Part shown: in pieces, positions 1 to 12,579 of the stretch | How the letters are laid out: the number at the start of each line of letters is the position of its first letter | How positions within the stretch are numbered: the first letter of the stretch is position 1 | Assembly (NCBI RefSeq): GCF_001949145.1 | Contig: NW_019091598.1 | Location: forward strand, 496,841-518,287 | Direction: 5' to 3' | Origin: Acanthaster planci | Lineage: Eukaryota > Echinodermata > Asteroidea > Valvatida > Acanthasteridae | DNA: 21,447 bases | The notes under the pieces: model-generated | Database searches by the model: none | What the model saw: only the letters and a program-made list of their open reading frames with translations | Told to the model about the DNA's origin: nothing | Translations under genes and position numbers: made by a program

Positions 1-689
1 ATGCAATAGTATTTTTCGATTACAGATTCAATTAATTAACCGAACACATTTCTTTGTCAAAAAGTTTTCATGCAACATTTAATCAACAATAAACAAAAAA
101 GCATGCAGTCTGTCACCAGGAATGTTTGGGCATTTTTTTACAAATTTTGTGTTTACCCAATCAAAAATAGAAGGAAAAAAAACACTGGCCTGTGTAAATT
201 TCTCTTATTTACCCACACCTTATTTCTGCTTGTTTGTTGCAACAGAAAGAACATCTTGTGTTGCTCAAATGGTAGACCATTCCATAGATGAAAAAAACCC
301 TCTATCAACAAAGATGCAGCAAGTGCTTCAAATGCTGTTCGTCAAGGTTGGCTGGACATGTACCGTACATGTAGGAGACAGCGATCATTGTAAGCTTGCC
401 TGATTGCTACGGAGGGAGAACAAAGTTTCCTGATTCCAATGTGTCCTCTGGCTGAACACGAAATCTAGACACTTCACACACTGACTGCAGATACATGTAT
501 ATACTGTGGGACACAATTTACCATACAGTACATGTACTATATAATTGATTAAATTCGTTCAACAATGTGCAAAGAGGATGCATTCACGTCGGCATAATAC
601 TACACTGGGAGTTTAGATAGTGAAATGGTTTATGTGCATGGTACAATGTACATGTGCAAATATGGCTCAGCACAAAAGATGAGTTTGAG
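1..689. other. Intergenic or intronic sequence, no firm gene
   Basis: No recognised protein is encoded. The only hint of an exon is a good-looking acceptor at about 241-246 (CTTGTTTGTTGCAACAG) followed by an open stretch to 403 (see findings). Scattered ACATGT palindromes begin here, at about 357, 366, 492 and 530. Confidence 0.5.
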
Positions 690-831
690 GGCCTGGTCTT
701 GTCATGTGGATCCAAAATGCGATCAGTGGTTGGTTGACACCAAACCCTGCCTGATGAATTGAGCAAACCAGCTTTGGGGATCACTGCACTATCGGTACAG
801 TACATGTAGATCCACATGAAACAAACAGGCC
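690..831. mobile_element. 142-bp older copy of the same MITE family
   Basis: The copy starts GGCCTGGTCTTGTCATGTGGATC and ends GATCCACATGAAACAAACAGGCC. The two ends are inverted complements with about three mismatches. The interior matches the 13672-13795 element (GACACCAAA, CCTGCCTGATG, GAGCAAACCAGC, GGGATCACTG). It has gained an insertion of about 20 bases near its right end, including TACAGTACATGTA, one of the palindromes common in this region. Flanks TTGAG and CCGAG share three of five bases, consistent with a decayed 5-bp duplication. The minus-strand open frame across it is incidental. Confidence 0.75.
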
Positions 832-1284
832 CCGAGGTACATGACCATGCCAAGCATGTGCAGCCGGCCTCTCTCAATCAATAAGCCATTTGTGAGTTAA
901 ATTTGAATAAAATCTGGTGCACTGAGTTATCTAACAGCAAATAAACATAATGATTTGAATTCCCCAGACTAAGAGTGACTTTGATCATGTTAAGTACAAA
1001 TTAGCACCTTCAGATTTATAAAAATGATTATTTGAGAATATTTACTGTGTACATTTGGTTGGCTACCAGTGCAAATCAAATGGAGTTGAATTCATTTCAA
1101 GTTTTACGTCGAAGTGTTTGCACCAGATGACTTGATTTCAAAACTTCTCTCAACAACAGGCAAAAAATTTGGCCAAAAATGGATTTTTTATCTTTTGCAA
1201 GTTAGCAAGAGGGAATTTGAGTGTTTTATTCTGATGAGTATGGAAATTAGGGGGAAAAAACTACATCAGAGCTTGATACATGTA

Positions 1285-2001
1285 TAGGGCTGTGCCAAAT
1301 ATGCGAATATTTGATCGATTATCTAGTGGCTCGTGGTAAACTTCCAACTGGCGCACTAAAGTCTCACTTGGATTACCCCTATTGTACATGTACATGTAGG
1401 TCTTTTCCAGGCTGTGTCTGGGAGGAGGCCGCTGTGTGTGTCGATGCACAGCATAAGGGCTACATATTAGGGCTGAGTCAATTCAAATAATTCTCTATTT
1501 GAATATTCAACCTTCAATTCGATCGAATGCGTGTATCTCCGAATATTCGTTCTTACTGACCTGAAGATTGTTAATGATTAAACCATAAACAATCAGTAGC
1601 AATAATGCACACAATTGTACATGTACAGGTACATTATAATAACTACACATGTAATACATGTAGCTTCTCACGTCTAGCAGTATCGGTATCTCCAGCTATG
1701 ATTTAACAAGATTTAAGAGATGCACAATACTTCTTGCCCTGTTGAAAATTTCTACTCCTTGTAAATTTGTTAACCACAATCCCCTAGGATGTACATGTAC
1801 ATGTAAAATCATATTGAAATTGGAGGAATTGGAACCGTCAGGGCTACTAAATAGTTTAATTTCTGAGTTATCTTGTGGCTTTTCATTTGAATTAAAACCG
1901 AAACTTTTCCCTTCCTTTTCATTAATGTTGCATTCAAATATGGAAAATAATATTCAAATATTCGATAATTGATCAAATATTCAGATTTTGGCAAAGCCCT
2001 A
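1285..2001. mobile_element. hAT-like non-autonomous element, 717 bp
   Basis: The left end reads TAGGGCTGTGCCAAATATGC and then GAATATTTGATCGATTATC. The right end, read on the minus strand, gives TAGGGCTTTGCCAAAATCTG and then GAATATTTGATCAATTATC. The match extends over about 40 bases with a few differences. TAGGGCTG starts are typical of animal hAT elements. The flanks share TACATGT (1277-1283 and 2003-2009), close to an 8-bp duplication, but that string is so common here that it is weak proof. No transposase can be read inside. A second TAGGGCTG start at 1468 suggests a nested or neighbouring related end. Confidence 0.65.
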
Positions 2002-2009
2002 CTACATGT

Positions 2010-3430
2010 CCTAGAGTAGTCATTAGACGTGGCTGAGGAGGGAGACGCCTCTCCATGTCCTCCAGCCCAGAGGACTCCATAATTATAAAGTTGGGTGCAG
2101 TACAGTCATTCAAGTGATTATTTCTGCCAAGCTATTAGCATGAAACTTACCCCACAGTTTCTTTTGAAAAAGGAGAATATTTAGCTAAAAGAAATGGTGG
2201 GATTGTGTAAATATAAGCAATGACTAACTCCCCAGTTTAGGGGGCTTCCATGTGAGAGCAGAGTTAATAAAAATATGGTTGAAAAATGCTGCTACTGTAC
2301 GTGTCTTGTACATGTACATTAGATTGTAAAGGGATCTCATTTGAAAACTGGTTTCATGCAGGCTTGGGAAATATTACTTTCAAGAGTGAGTTTGATTTGT
2401 GTGAAAAATGAAAAATGAATTGGCTGCCCTTGATAGGAAAGAAATGGAAAAGAAGAGAATAATTTAAATTAAATCTGTGAACAATTAGTGTTGGCTTGCA
2501 TATTACTGAGCCCTGAACTTTGTTGATTTTACTCATTAAGCTTGAATTATTGTACTTGTGACTAGCATCCTCCCTACACAGAAAAAGGGAGAGCCTAGGC
2601 TGATACTTTACACATGTACAGTACCTCATTGGTGCAGTCTCCTGGCACATCTGCAAGTAGGTCTATTGGTACTTATCAGTACCCATGCACACTTGATACA
2701 CTCAAGTGATCAAGCAGAATCAACTCAGTCCTGTTTCACTACTGGTGTGCAGTGGGGAATGTACATGTACATGTACATTGTACATACATTGTATGTGTGT
2801 ACCAGGACATGTACATTTAAGTACACATGTACGTGTACATGTACATGTATGTACGTGTCTCATAATGAAATGGTCATGTTGAACCAATGGATTTCCTTCA
2901 AACAACTACAAACTAAAGATTTAAAGCCTACAGAGTGTGATGATACATTTGAGGAATCAAAATAAAATGTTGAAGCATTTTCACAAAATTTCTCATTTTT
3001 GTTCATGGATTTTAGGGGTAAAACTGAAAAGATGACTACACCTGTAAACCTGTGCATTCTTTATGCATGCTACATGTAGTTGCACAAGATTTGATGTACA
3101 TACATACATGTACCACTACAAACCTGAAATAGTAAATTCCTTTTCTAGAATTGTCTGGAGACAGCCATCTTGTGTACCAGTACATGCATGTAGTCAAGAT
3201 AGAAAAAAAAATCTCTTTAAATAGATATATCACAAAATGTGGAAATTATAATTTTAAATGTGATTTTTTTCTCTTTGTTAATAACATTGCGCATGCCATT
3301 TTTAATGAATGGAAGTGGCTCAAAGACCACCAGATGAGCTCGTCTCTCAGCCACCTCTCCCTCCTCCTACACCAATCTTAAAGTGGGTAACAAAATATCT
3401 GAAGCCTTAATGTCTCAGGATTAAACATCA
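2010..3430. other. Non-coding stretch with palindrome clusters
   Basis: I see no gene. The notable feature is a dense run of alternating TGTACA/ACATGT units at about 2759-2853, which also creates artefactual open frames on both strands rich in Cys, Thr, Met and Tyr. The rest is A/T-rich and unremarkable. Confidence 0.5.
2759..2853. repeat. ACATGT/TGTACA palindrome cluster
   Basis: This is a run of overlapping TGTACATG units interrupted by TGTGTGTACC and ACGTG variants. It has the same composition as the cluster near 9 kb and appears to be a diverged (ACATGT)n simple repeat able to form hairpins on either strand. Confidence 0.7.
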
Positions 3431-3530
3431 GGGTTGGTTCAAATCAGCTGCTGGTTTAGTGTTATGTCCTTGAGGCAAGGCACTTGACATCACTCCGCCC
3501 AAGTTCCCACTGCTTAGGAAATCCATATTC
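3431..3530 (+). mobile_element. Probable SINE fragment (tRNA-type B box and V-domain-like core)
   Basis: GGTTCAAATC at 3436-3445 resembles the tRNA B box (GGTTCRANNCC). It is followed by GTCCTTGAGGCAAGGCACTT and then GACATCACTCC...AAGTTCCCACTGC. That second part resembles the CCTTGAGCAAGGCACTTAACCCC core shared by V-SINEs of fish and similar families of marine invertebrates. A matching A box upstream is not clear, so the 5' end is uncertain. No tail or target duplication could be identified. The call rests on remembered core sequence and is tentative. Confidence 0.5.
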
Positions 3531-3540
3531 CGTGCCAATT

Positions 3541-6500
3541 CATGCTACCAGTATGCTAACTTACATACCTGTACGTACAATGTAGGATAAACACCAGTCT
3601 CCAAAAAAGCCAAAGGTTTCATGCAAGTTCGTATAAACCTACAGTACATGAATGCTGTACTGTCGTACACACATGTAGTAGTAGTTGGTGAGCAGCAGGG
3701 AAACACTTCCGGTCTCACTGGTGCAGGAATGCACTTACATGTATCTACAGTATCATGTACAAGTATATGTACTGGTATGGTACATGTACGACCATAAATT
3801 CATTTTTAACAGCTTTGGTTTGTAGTATTTGCCGTAACATTTACACTGTAATAGGCTGATATTGCCCAATAATGTATCTGCATTGTCATTTCAGCCAAAA
3901 TTACTTCCTGACCAAACAATTCATCCACATCATGTACCCAAAAGGAAATTGTTTCATTTGTCACCATTAAAAACGAGCTGACAACACGTACAATAGTGAC
4001 AAGCAGATTAATCAATGTGGTCAACTGTGAACAACTTTGTGGAAGTTAAAACCAATCATGATCCAACATCATACAGACACCATGGTACATGTATTCATCA
4101 TCAGTGACTCGACTGTTTATACAATGTAAAGTATGTACATTGATAATCACCATTGTGAAATGCAATTCATCTTTGCATGCTAAAAAATTATTAAAAATTC
4201 ATGAAGATACATGTACATCCGTTTACCGGTACAGCTTACAAATTCATAATTAAAACTAAATACCGGTAATTGAAATGAGCATATACCAGACAAGTGAATT
4301 TTACAAAACAATAAACTAGACATGTACATGTAAATTATTTAAAAATAAACATTTTATATTAAAAATATATTAAAATTAGTACCTAGAGTGACACACAACA
4401 GAGGAAGGATGCTTTTTAAGTATAAGCCAAAACTGGAGCCACATGCACCTTGCTGTTGGGTAAAAGCTCTGCAGTGTGCGGTTGGACCCTGATTTAAGTG
4501 AACGAAGCCGATTTCCAGACCGCATGGGCTGGAACAGGTCATGGGCTGGATCTCTTTTTTACTCTCGAGTGGTACAGACCATTTAGTGATAGAAGTTGGC
4601 ATCCGATAATTGTAGCGGTACTTGTACATGTACGATGTACTGGTACCCCATGTCTATGCTTCAAAGCTTCTGATACAAATACACATGAACATGTACATGT
4701 ATACTGGTACCGGTACGTGTAGTACATGTACATGTATGTAAAAGTTTTAATTTTTTGTGTTTGTTCAAAAACATAAAAACTCCAAATGAAGCTGACAACA
4801 CGTGAACTTTAATGTCTTTTTTCTAGTGTTCAGTACATGTTCAGTTATGTGTATCTTCCAACTGTACATGTACACATACTTGAACATGTAGAGTAATGAG
4901 CTTGTGACGTGTTACAGGTAGGCCTAGGCAATGCATGTACATGACAAATGTAAGGATGACAGTTCATATTTTAAAAAGTTTTTCTAAATTTTTATGTGCT
5001 TGTCAGTGTTGATGCACACTGAGTAACAGCCAAGATCTTTGAAATTTGACTGTACCAGTACATGTACATTGTAATCTGCAGAACAGTTCCAAGTCATGAT
5101 CTAACTTACATGTAAATAATAACCCTGACCCTACATAATACTACAAATTACAAGTTGTGGTAAAATGTACATGTCTTTTTCAGCCCTGTCGCTTGTGAGA
5201 GGACATGACTTTATTGTTCTACACGTATGAACCCATAAGAGACATGTACATTAGATAAGACAACATATCATACAGTGCTGTGGCACTATGAATGCATGGA
5301 TTTATTGCTCTCTGTACAAGTAACAATGGAAGTAGCCTAGCCAGAAGTAGTAATTCAGGCTGAGACTACTACTTAGTATTTTGTAGTACTGAGCAGTGTA
5401 AGCCAAACAATTTGCTTGGCGGTTAGGGATAATGCTTAGACTTCTCTTCTCCCCACCTGCTGCAGGGGCCATCAGATGGTACAAGCCATCCAGCAATTAA
5501 GGGGAGTGCTAGGGGAATAATATTGTCACTTTTTCATTTCATTATCCAGGAATCAAATACTGACAGTCTCTGGGCACCAGCTTAAACAAGCACGTACGCA
5601 TAATGTACCAGTATATGTCAAGGTTATGCAGACTACACTACTGAGCCCTACAGGTCTTGTTGAAGCTCCAGTGGTTTGACAATGAGAAGAGTTTTGCTCA
5701 AATCTAAATGTCACATCAATTTTGATAGTCTAAGGAGATTCAAGGTGGCTTGTTTGTTTTATCATGCAAGCCTACCTAAGACAGTCTTGATGTTCGAAGA
5801 ACAAGGTCACAGACCGTGGAATTTTCAATTTACCAGCACACCATAACAAGTTCCATATATGTACATGTACGTCAGGTATAGTGTAGGTGTACATTACTTT
5901 CTTATGGCCTCCAAATGCATCAATGGGCATGGGATTATTGGGATAAGGGGGGTACATGTACATGTTTCTATAATGTATGCCTTCTCTAATATTACATGTA
6001 TGTGCCGCTCTCCCTTACATGTACATGTAAGTGTCCCTTGTTTCACAAACACCCTTTTACTAACGCCCTCCAAACTTCAAAATTTTGCAGAACTCTAACT
6101 TCTAAGAGGAATGCTGCCTATTGTTTGACAATGCCCACTATGAACACCACCACCAAAAAAAGATGGTGTACAGTACATGTAGTCTAAAGAGCCCCCAATG
6201 TTATCAAGTATTATCACTACATTACATATTATTTTACACAGCAACTTTGATTACATGTAGGGTAGTTTCCCTCACAATCTCATTACAGGAATACATGTAC
6301 TAACATGTACATGTAGATGGACATGTACATGTTGTAAAGTGTAAGCAAATGTTCTTTAGCTACGTGGTACCCCAACTGGGACAAGACGTCATACAGTGAT
6401 TAAATTTGCCAAATTACATGTAATTTGTACAGTACTCTGGCAAGTTATGGATATCCACACCTTTATGAACATGTACACCAGGGGTATGTTTGCAGCCTTT

Positions 6501-8880
6501 CTTTCACAGAACTTCAATGATGAAATTATCATTACATGTACATACAACATTGTCTGAGAGTGCTGTGTTTTCCCACTGTACTGTAGATACTATACAACCG
6601 TCATGACTGGTAAAGTAACCAGCTTTGCAGGTTGGTCACTTGGGCCAGGCCCGAGTACATGTACATAATCTACAGTTTTAAGCACAAGATGCCATGTGAG
6701 TGTCAGATTAAACGTAGTCATACAAGCATGAAGTAAGCAAATATGTTGATAGTGATACATGGGGGAAACTCCATCGTTTACGATGTTATGTTTGTATGCA
6801 AACTTCCAAGATTCATTCGATAAACAAATTAAAATGTGGTAGACAAATCAGTTTATCTGCTTTTATACTTGTCAAATATATTAATATTACTAAAGAAAAT
6901 TTGTTTTAGCTTCACTGATTACTTAGCCACAAGCATTCTGACATGGCTTTGTGACCTACGGTACCAGCACTTGTTGTACATTTACCGTTAAGTAAAACTC
7001 TGTGCAATTGCTTTCTGTAGCTTTTATACAAACTTTGTTGCAGTTGGTCCGAGTCCATTCTATCCAGGAATGGAAAGTTAGAAAACAAGTACCCCTGTAA
7101 TAGTCCAATTTTGTTAATTAGAGGGTTACGGACTTACATTTTATGTTACGGACGTTACATGTAAAGAAATATACATGTACATGTACAAGTAAGAAAACAC
7201 ATATTAAAAATTATATTATCAATTATAATTTTCCTTATGGTATTGCCATAATATCCCCTTAGATTTATTAAATTGAGATGTACCCCTAACCAGCAATAGT
7301 GGAGATTTCTGATGTTACACATTACAGATGTACATGTACACGTTAATCAGCAATGTACAATTGAGCCTTTTGAGGGTTGAATTGAGTGGTCATGGTCGTT
7401 GCAGCATGTCTGAATAAAAAAAGCAGATGGTTATGGATACACATGCATGAATACAAAATAGCAAACCACTTTGTGTCAAGTTGACAAGCTTAAGAATACT
7501 GGTATGATACAGGATGATGTTTTACAAAAAGTACAAGTACACTACGCGTATAGAGTTACATGTATACCCGCTACATGTACAGGTGTACTGTACCTCTTTA
7601 GAGGGTTATACATGTAGTTCTTTTACATTTTTTAATCAATTTTTGAAACATGAGTTCTGCATGATTACATGTTTCAAGGTTGACTTGGGTAACAGAAAAC
7701 ATGATTTATTATGTTTAGTTTATTTATTTTTTTGGGGGGGGTGGAAGTTACTTCATATAGTCTTAAAAGAATTAATTATTCACATTACACTGTACCGGTA
7801 CACGAGATGTGCAACTATATGCCCGTAAATGTGCAGTATTACATGTACATGTACAAATGTACATTCCCTGAGTATCGAGATGAAGATGATTTGATTTTGA
7901 TGTTGTAATGAAGCATTCACATGTCCCAAAGTTTACCGACAGACTGATGAATTCTGTTCACACCTACAGTTATATTCAATGCAAGCAGGGCCTACATTAT
8001 TAGCTTTTTTGTACCCGTAGAGTACACCTACATGTACCGTACATGCACATTCATTTTTTTTCATTTGCAAACAATGTAGGTCAGAAGCTGATCATCTTCA
8101 ATTTGTCTATTTTTTAAGTACCGGTATCAGTCTCTTGGCACGCATATTTTTATTCACCAGTCATTTACAATTTTTCTCCAAGTCAATTTCTAAAAATTAA
8201 CAGGCCCAAACATCAATTTATATGTAAATGTACCAGTACAGTTGTGAGCACTGAAACAAGTGAAAGCCACACAATGCAGGCACTTTACACTGTAAGCATT
8301 GCAAATATTACATCATCAAGCACAAACACATGCATGGTAACAGTCAAGCATAATATGCATTACATGTACATCTATTTCAACACGACTGCTTAACCTGTTC
8401 ACGGTCTCAGAGCCTCCTTAGAATTTCCACGTGTACATCTGGAGATAAATTTTCAAGTACAGTAGGGAGGTCGTGTGACCTGGTATTTTTTTATCCCAAC
8501 ATTTACATTTTCGACTGAAGAGTTTTTCCTTGGCTTGCACCAGTACCTGTATGCATCTCATTTTAAAAAATCCAAAATTAATTCTGGATGAAACACTTTA
8601 TACATGTAATGCTACGTCACAATCACAAAGCATGGTAATAAAGGCATCAATTGTTAAGTGACACAGGAAAATAATCGTATACCGGTAGCTTGGGTATGCA
8701 CAGCACCCATGATACCGTACATGTAGGCCTACTGGTACTACATGCATTTTGCAGTATTCTATCACATCCTCCTCTAAAATAAATCACCTCTGAATACATG
8801 TAGTTGTCTGCTGTGAAGCCGGTGTTGTTGGGCACAAGTACATGAATTACTGACATTTTTCAAGTACCGGTAACTGTGCA
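3541..8880. other. Long non-coding stretch rich in ACATGT and TACCGGTA palindromes
   Basis: No exon with both homology and splice signals was found on either strand. The region carries many ACATGT hexamers, mostly as TACATGTA, with clusters near 4690-4738, 5950-6030, 6296-6333 and 7830-7860, and TACCGGTA octamers at 4224, 4261, 4708, 7793, 8119, 8680 and 8865. A G-run occurs at 7734-7742. Many of the open frames are translations of the palindromic repeats (repeating MYMY, CTCT, VHVH residues) and should not be read as genes. Confidence 0.5.
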
Positions 8881-9096
8881 ATGTACATAGTGATCCCCGC
8901 CAATTTGTGCATGTACCAAAACAGGCATGTACAGGCACTGTATGTACATGTACAGTATTGTTCCATCATTTGTGGGACCACACACATTGTACACAGTACA
9001 TGTACAGTACTCATGTACTGTACATGTACATGTATAGTAGTACAAGTTTACAGTGGGGACCTAAATGTACCATACATGTACATGTACATGTACAGT
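8881..9096. repeat. Dense ACATGT/TGTACA palindrome cluster
   Basis: More than half of this 216-bp stretch is made of overlapping TGTACA, ACATGT and TACAGTAC units, including a run of TACATGTACATGTACATGTA at about 9073-9092. The sequence is nearly self-complementary, so both strands show similar open frames. It looks like an expanded, partly diverged (ACATGT)n simple repeat. Confidence 0.75.
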
Positions 9097-9771
9097 TAGC
9101 AAGGGCAGTGTCAGTGAAGAATTTCTCAAGTAGTTTTCAAATTTCACTCAACTTGATGCATTTTTTTTAATAGTTGGCTTTTATATTCATTGTTCCAGCA
9201 CTGCTTTATTGGCATGGTAGCAATATGCTCTAAATTCATGACACTGGGGTACATGTAACTTGGTACATTATCATCAACTTAACAGAGGGGTTCGATGTCC
9301 ACTGTGCTCCCATAAATGTGTAGTTTAATCGAACACTGAAAACAATTAGACCACGAAAAAACTGCTCTGCTTCTGATGCTTCTCAAAAATACAGTTGGTA
9401 CAGTAGGTTGGGAAATTCTTTTGGGGTCAGTTTTTGTGTGCTAATTGAATAGGAATGAAAGCTACCAAAAATTGCCACAAAAAATTAAAACTTGCCTTCA
9501 TCAATGAAAAATATGCAGTCGACAATTCTTAAGAATGAAAGACAATTGAATTCATACCACTATACCAGCATACAACGCTAGTCCGGTAATCATGATGAGA
9601 AACTGGCGAACATTGATCACAGGGAAAATGTGTATGATGCATGGGCGATAAACCTCATGCTGCGGCAGGAAATTTTATGGAAACACACTTGATTCAAGCA
9701 CTAGCATACATGTACATGTACATGTAGTACGAGCAATACAACCTCAAAATTTATGAGCACAGAAAATACCT

Positions 9772-9807
9772 GTACATACATACATACATACATACATGTA
9801 CATGTAG
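9772..9807. repeat. (TACA)n microsatellite running into ACATGT repeat
   Basis: About six consecutive TACA units are followed directly by TACATGTACATGTAG. The junction shows how the tetranucleotide TACA and the palindromic hexamer ACATGT share a register, which may be one route by which the hexamer arrays arise. Confidence 0.8.
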
Positions 9808-12123
9808 CCAAGAGATCAAAGTTCTGTGAACTAACTTGCAAAAATCTGCTTGCAACATCAATGTTTTTTCAATATAGAGCTGTAGAGCTATAAACATGTA
9901 CATGTACATACCGGTATGTACATGTACAGTTTATGGTGTACAGTGCAACCATGCTATTTTGCCTGGCATGTACGTACATGTATACCGTACCGGTAGACTG
10001 GTTGCCGCATTTCCATCATGCCTTCTTTGGTAATGGCGCAGTGGGAACAAGTGTAGCATTGCTTCATTGAAATGACCAATGTATATGTATTTTCACCACC
10101 GAGATAGTGAAATACAAAGGGAACTTGTGATAAAAATGGAAGTTGCTTTTGAACAATTGTAAATGTACATGTAAACAGAAAAGCATAAACGTACAAGTGT
10201 TTGGACATAAAAAAAGTTGTTCAGAGGTGTTTTGTGAAGAAAGAACAGGATTTTTTTATTATCTTTTTTATTCTTTCAAATTTGTTTTTCTAACTTGCCG
10301 ATAAAAAGTTTAGGGTTACACCGAAAAATTAAGGTCGGTCAGCAAACTGGAAGGCGGGACTATTTCTTTTTGGGGGGGCCTTAACCATATTGTCATGGAA
10401 ATATTTAATGCATGTAGGGTACATACAACATTGTACATGTGTACTGCTACATGTACGTGCATAGCATGTTAAAAAATCAGTTCAAAATTTGTACAATTTC
10501 AACTGCATACGAGAGTGCAACATGAAAACATGCAACACTGAAAAACAGACTAGGGCCAATACATGAAACAATCTACATGTACATCCTATTGCATCAGTGC
10601 CTGTGCCAAAGAAACACCTGAAAGCTACTGGTAGTCTCGGTACACATTTTAATTTTTCTCCACCAGGCCACCTGACATAATTATCATTCTTTGGTTTTTT
10701 ATAGTTGTGGCAATGAACAATAAACATTGCATTTAAAATTAATTTTTTGACTCACATTACTCAGACTGGAACATAATTGGTCATAGTCCTAGTTTTTATG
10801 TTTTAGAAATTTGACTTCTTCACATGCAAATTAAAATGAGAGGTGCAACATCTACAAGTATGTATGTCCAAGTATGCACTGGTATAGTACGGTACACACT
10901 AAACCTCAGAGGACACGACAACATCAAAACTGTCATTTACATATTACAATAACACACTGCATGATTTATTGTGCTTTATATACATGTAAGACTTATGTAA
11001 GACTTATCCATGTACGAGATATCATCATACATGTATGTAGGTCAGAAGCCAATAAGCCATATTAGCTACATGTACAGTACCCTGGGCAGGCCTCACATAC
11101 CGGTACATGTCTTTTTGATCATCAAATTGTTTCAAATATTCTCTCATTCTTGTCTTTATGTTTTTAGAATCTAATCCATGCTCATTTCCCATAAATTATA
11201 GATTTGTACCAGTACATGTACATGCACCCCTGTATCTACATGTAATTCCTGTAATGGGCAGATAGCAGGTTACCTGTGATCCTGAGAACCTGGAAGTAAA
11301 GTAATTTCCACTGAATCCTTGCCCATTCTAGTACTGCTAATTAAGCTGCTGGCACAAATATGCAAATGTTTTCTGGCGCACTCACTTTCCCTATGTTCAG
11401 CAACTAAAAATTACATTGCACTGGTTTATTCAGCAGCTTAAACTTGATTCCCATTTATACATGTATGTTAGGAGAGGACACGAGTCCACAGGAGATGCTG
11501 TGCCACACTCTGAATGTGGTCTGCAGGTTGCAACTTTAGGTTAACATTAGGGCCTATTGTACATTTTGTACACAAACCCACACACCCAGCCCGTGCACTG
11601 GTTGGCAGTCGTAACAGTGGCCTTTATTATTAGGCCTAAGTCTAATACAAACTGTCATGACTGTTTAAAGCATGAAGAGGACTGACAGCATGACTGGGTG
11701 ATCAAATGCAACGAACGCTAGAGAAAATGCTCCAACTAAACACCGCAACAACAAAGTAGGCCTGGGCCTAGCCCAGGTTGGACGTCGTCTACACTGCATT
11801 GTGACTAACGTCCAGGGTATAAAAGTCGTCCCACAATGCGATATTTTCAACATTTTTTCTCATATTTTTACCAGGTCAAGACAGTTCAAAATGTCGTTCA
11901 CAAGCGCTTTGTATCCTGAATTCCATAAATGCTGCATAGAAATTACTAAATAAGCCCATGGACAACGTATTTTGCAGAAAATCTTGTGAAACTCCACACT
12001 TTCTGTCGCGATTCGTTAACAATCTACATGTACATTGGTCTAGTACCATACGTGTACTGGCGCATGTGCAAAATGCATGGTAACTAACAGCAAAATTAAA
12101 ATGACAAAAAACTGGGGTTCCAA

Positions 12124-12139
12124 GTAGGCCTAGGCCTAC
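12124..12139. repeat. Perfect 16-bp palindrome of two TAGGCCTA units
   Basis: GTAGGCCTAGGCCTAC is perfectly self-complementary and consists of two overlapping TAGGCCTA octamers. It lies about 640 bp upstream of the start codon, in the zone where this octamer is concentrated. Confidence 0.9.
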
Positions 12140-12579
12140 ATGAGTATACAATCCCCTGCTAGCCTGGGCCTAGTGAAGGACAGATTAACGCCGCCACAAC
12201 CAGACAACACATAGTACAAGAAAGAGATTCGTATTATCATATACTAGGGATGCCAGTAATTATTCCCTACAGTGACCTATCAGCCATCAGAAAAAATGGC
12301 AAAAATATGTCCAGAAAAGTTCAAGTTAGGAGGGAAAATACCGAGTCGTTGACTCAGAAAACACCTAGGGCCTACTGAAGGCACCCCCCAGCCTGATCTA
12401 GAACATGTAGAATAACCGAGTTTTTCAGACCAGTCTCTAACTTCAACTTCAAGCCATACAGGCAAGAGGTGACAATACGCATATCAAACTCTTTCCAAAG
12501 TACATCACTTTTGATTTAAATAAAATCAAAATTACCCCGAATATCTTCAGATCTTCAGTATTGTCGGAGCAGTAGCTGA

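Larger units (their letters stand above)
9097..12579. other. Non-coding stretch upstream of the PQ-loop gene
   Basis: No supported gene was found on either strand. ACATGT palindromes continue to about 11.47 kb and then become rare. From 11.6 kb TAGGCCTA and GGGCCTAG strings appear instead. (TACA)n and ACATGT runs lie at 9706-9807, and TACCGGTA octamers at 9909, 9988 and 11098. A CCCACAATGC string near 11832 resembles a ZNF143 core but has no gene attached that I can see. Confidence 0.5.

Noticed and set aside
1468-1560. Second TAGGGCTGAGTCAATTC start resembling another hAT end
   Set aside because: No inverted partner was found in the window, so it is mentioned only within the 1285-2001 element.
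2558-2965. 135-codon plus-strand open frame, one of the two longest in the window
   Set aside because: Its middle is a translation of the palindromic repeat (MYMYMY, CTCTCTC). A repeat that is nearly self-complementary keeps frames open on both strands.
3806-4024. 72-codon minus-strand open frame with reasonable amino-acid composition
   Set aside because: It matches no family I know, lacks a convincing pair of splice sites or an upstream promoter, and is of a length expected by chance in a window of this size.
4354-4629. 91-codon minus-strand open frame
   Set aside because: No recognisable domain, and its start lies in the ACATGT/TACCGGTA-rich zone where such frames are common. No splice-site support.
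3974-4803. Repeated AGCTGACAACACGT at about 3974 and 4790
   Set aside because: Fourteen bases only, with flanks that do not match beyond it. It could be chance and has no structural context.
8860-9170. Overlapping open frames on both strands near 9 kb
   Set aside because: Produced by the ACATGT/TGTACA cluster. The encoded residues are repeats of Met, Tyr, Cys, Thr and His-Val with no domain.
11665-12465. Minus-strand open frames upstream of the PQ-loop gene, considered as a divergent gene
   Set aside because: No protein family, no good donor site and no conserved start context. The CCCACAATGC string near 11832 is not enough to call a divergent promoter.
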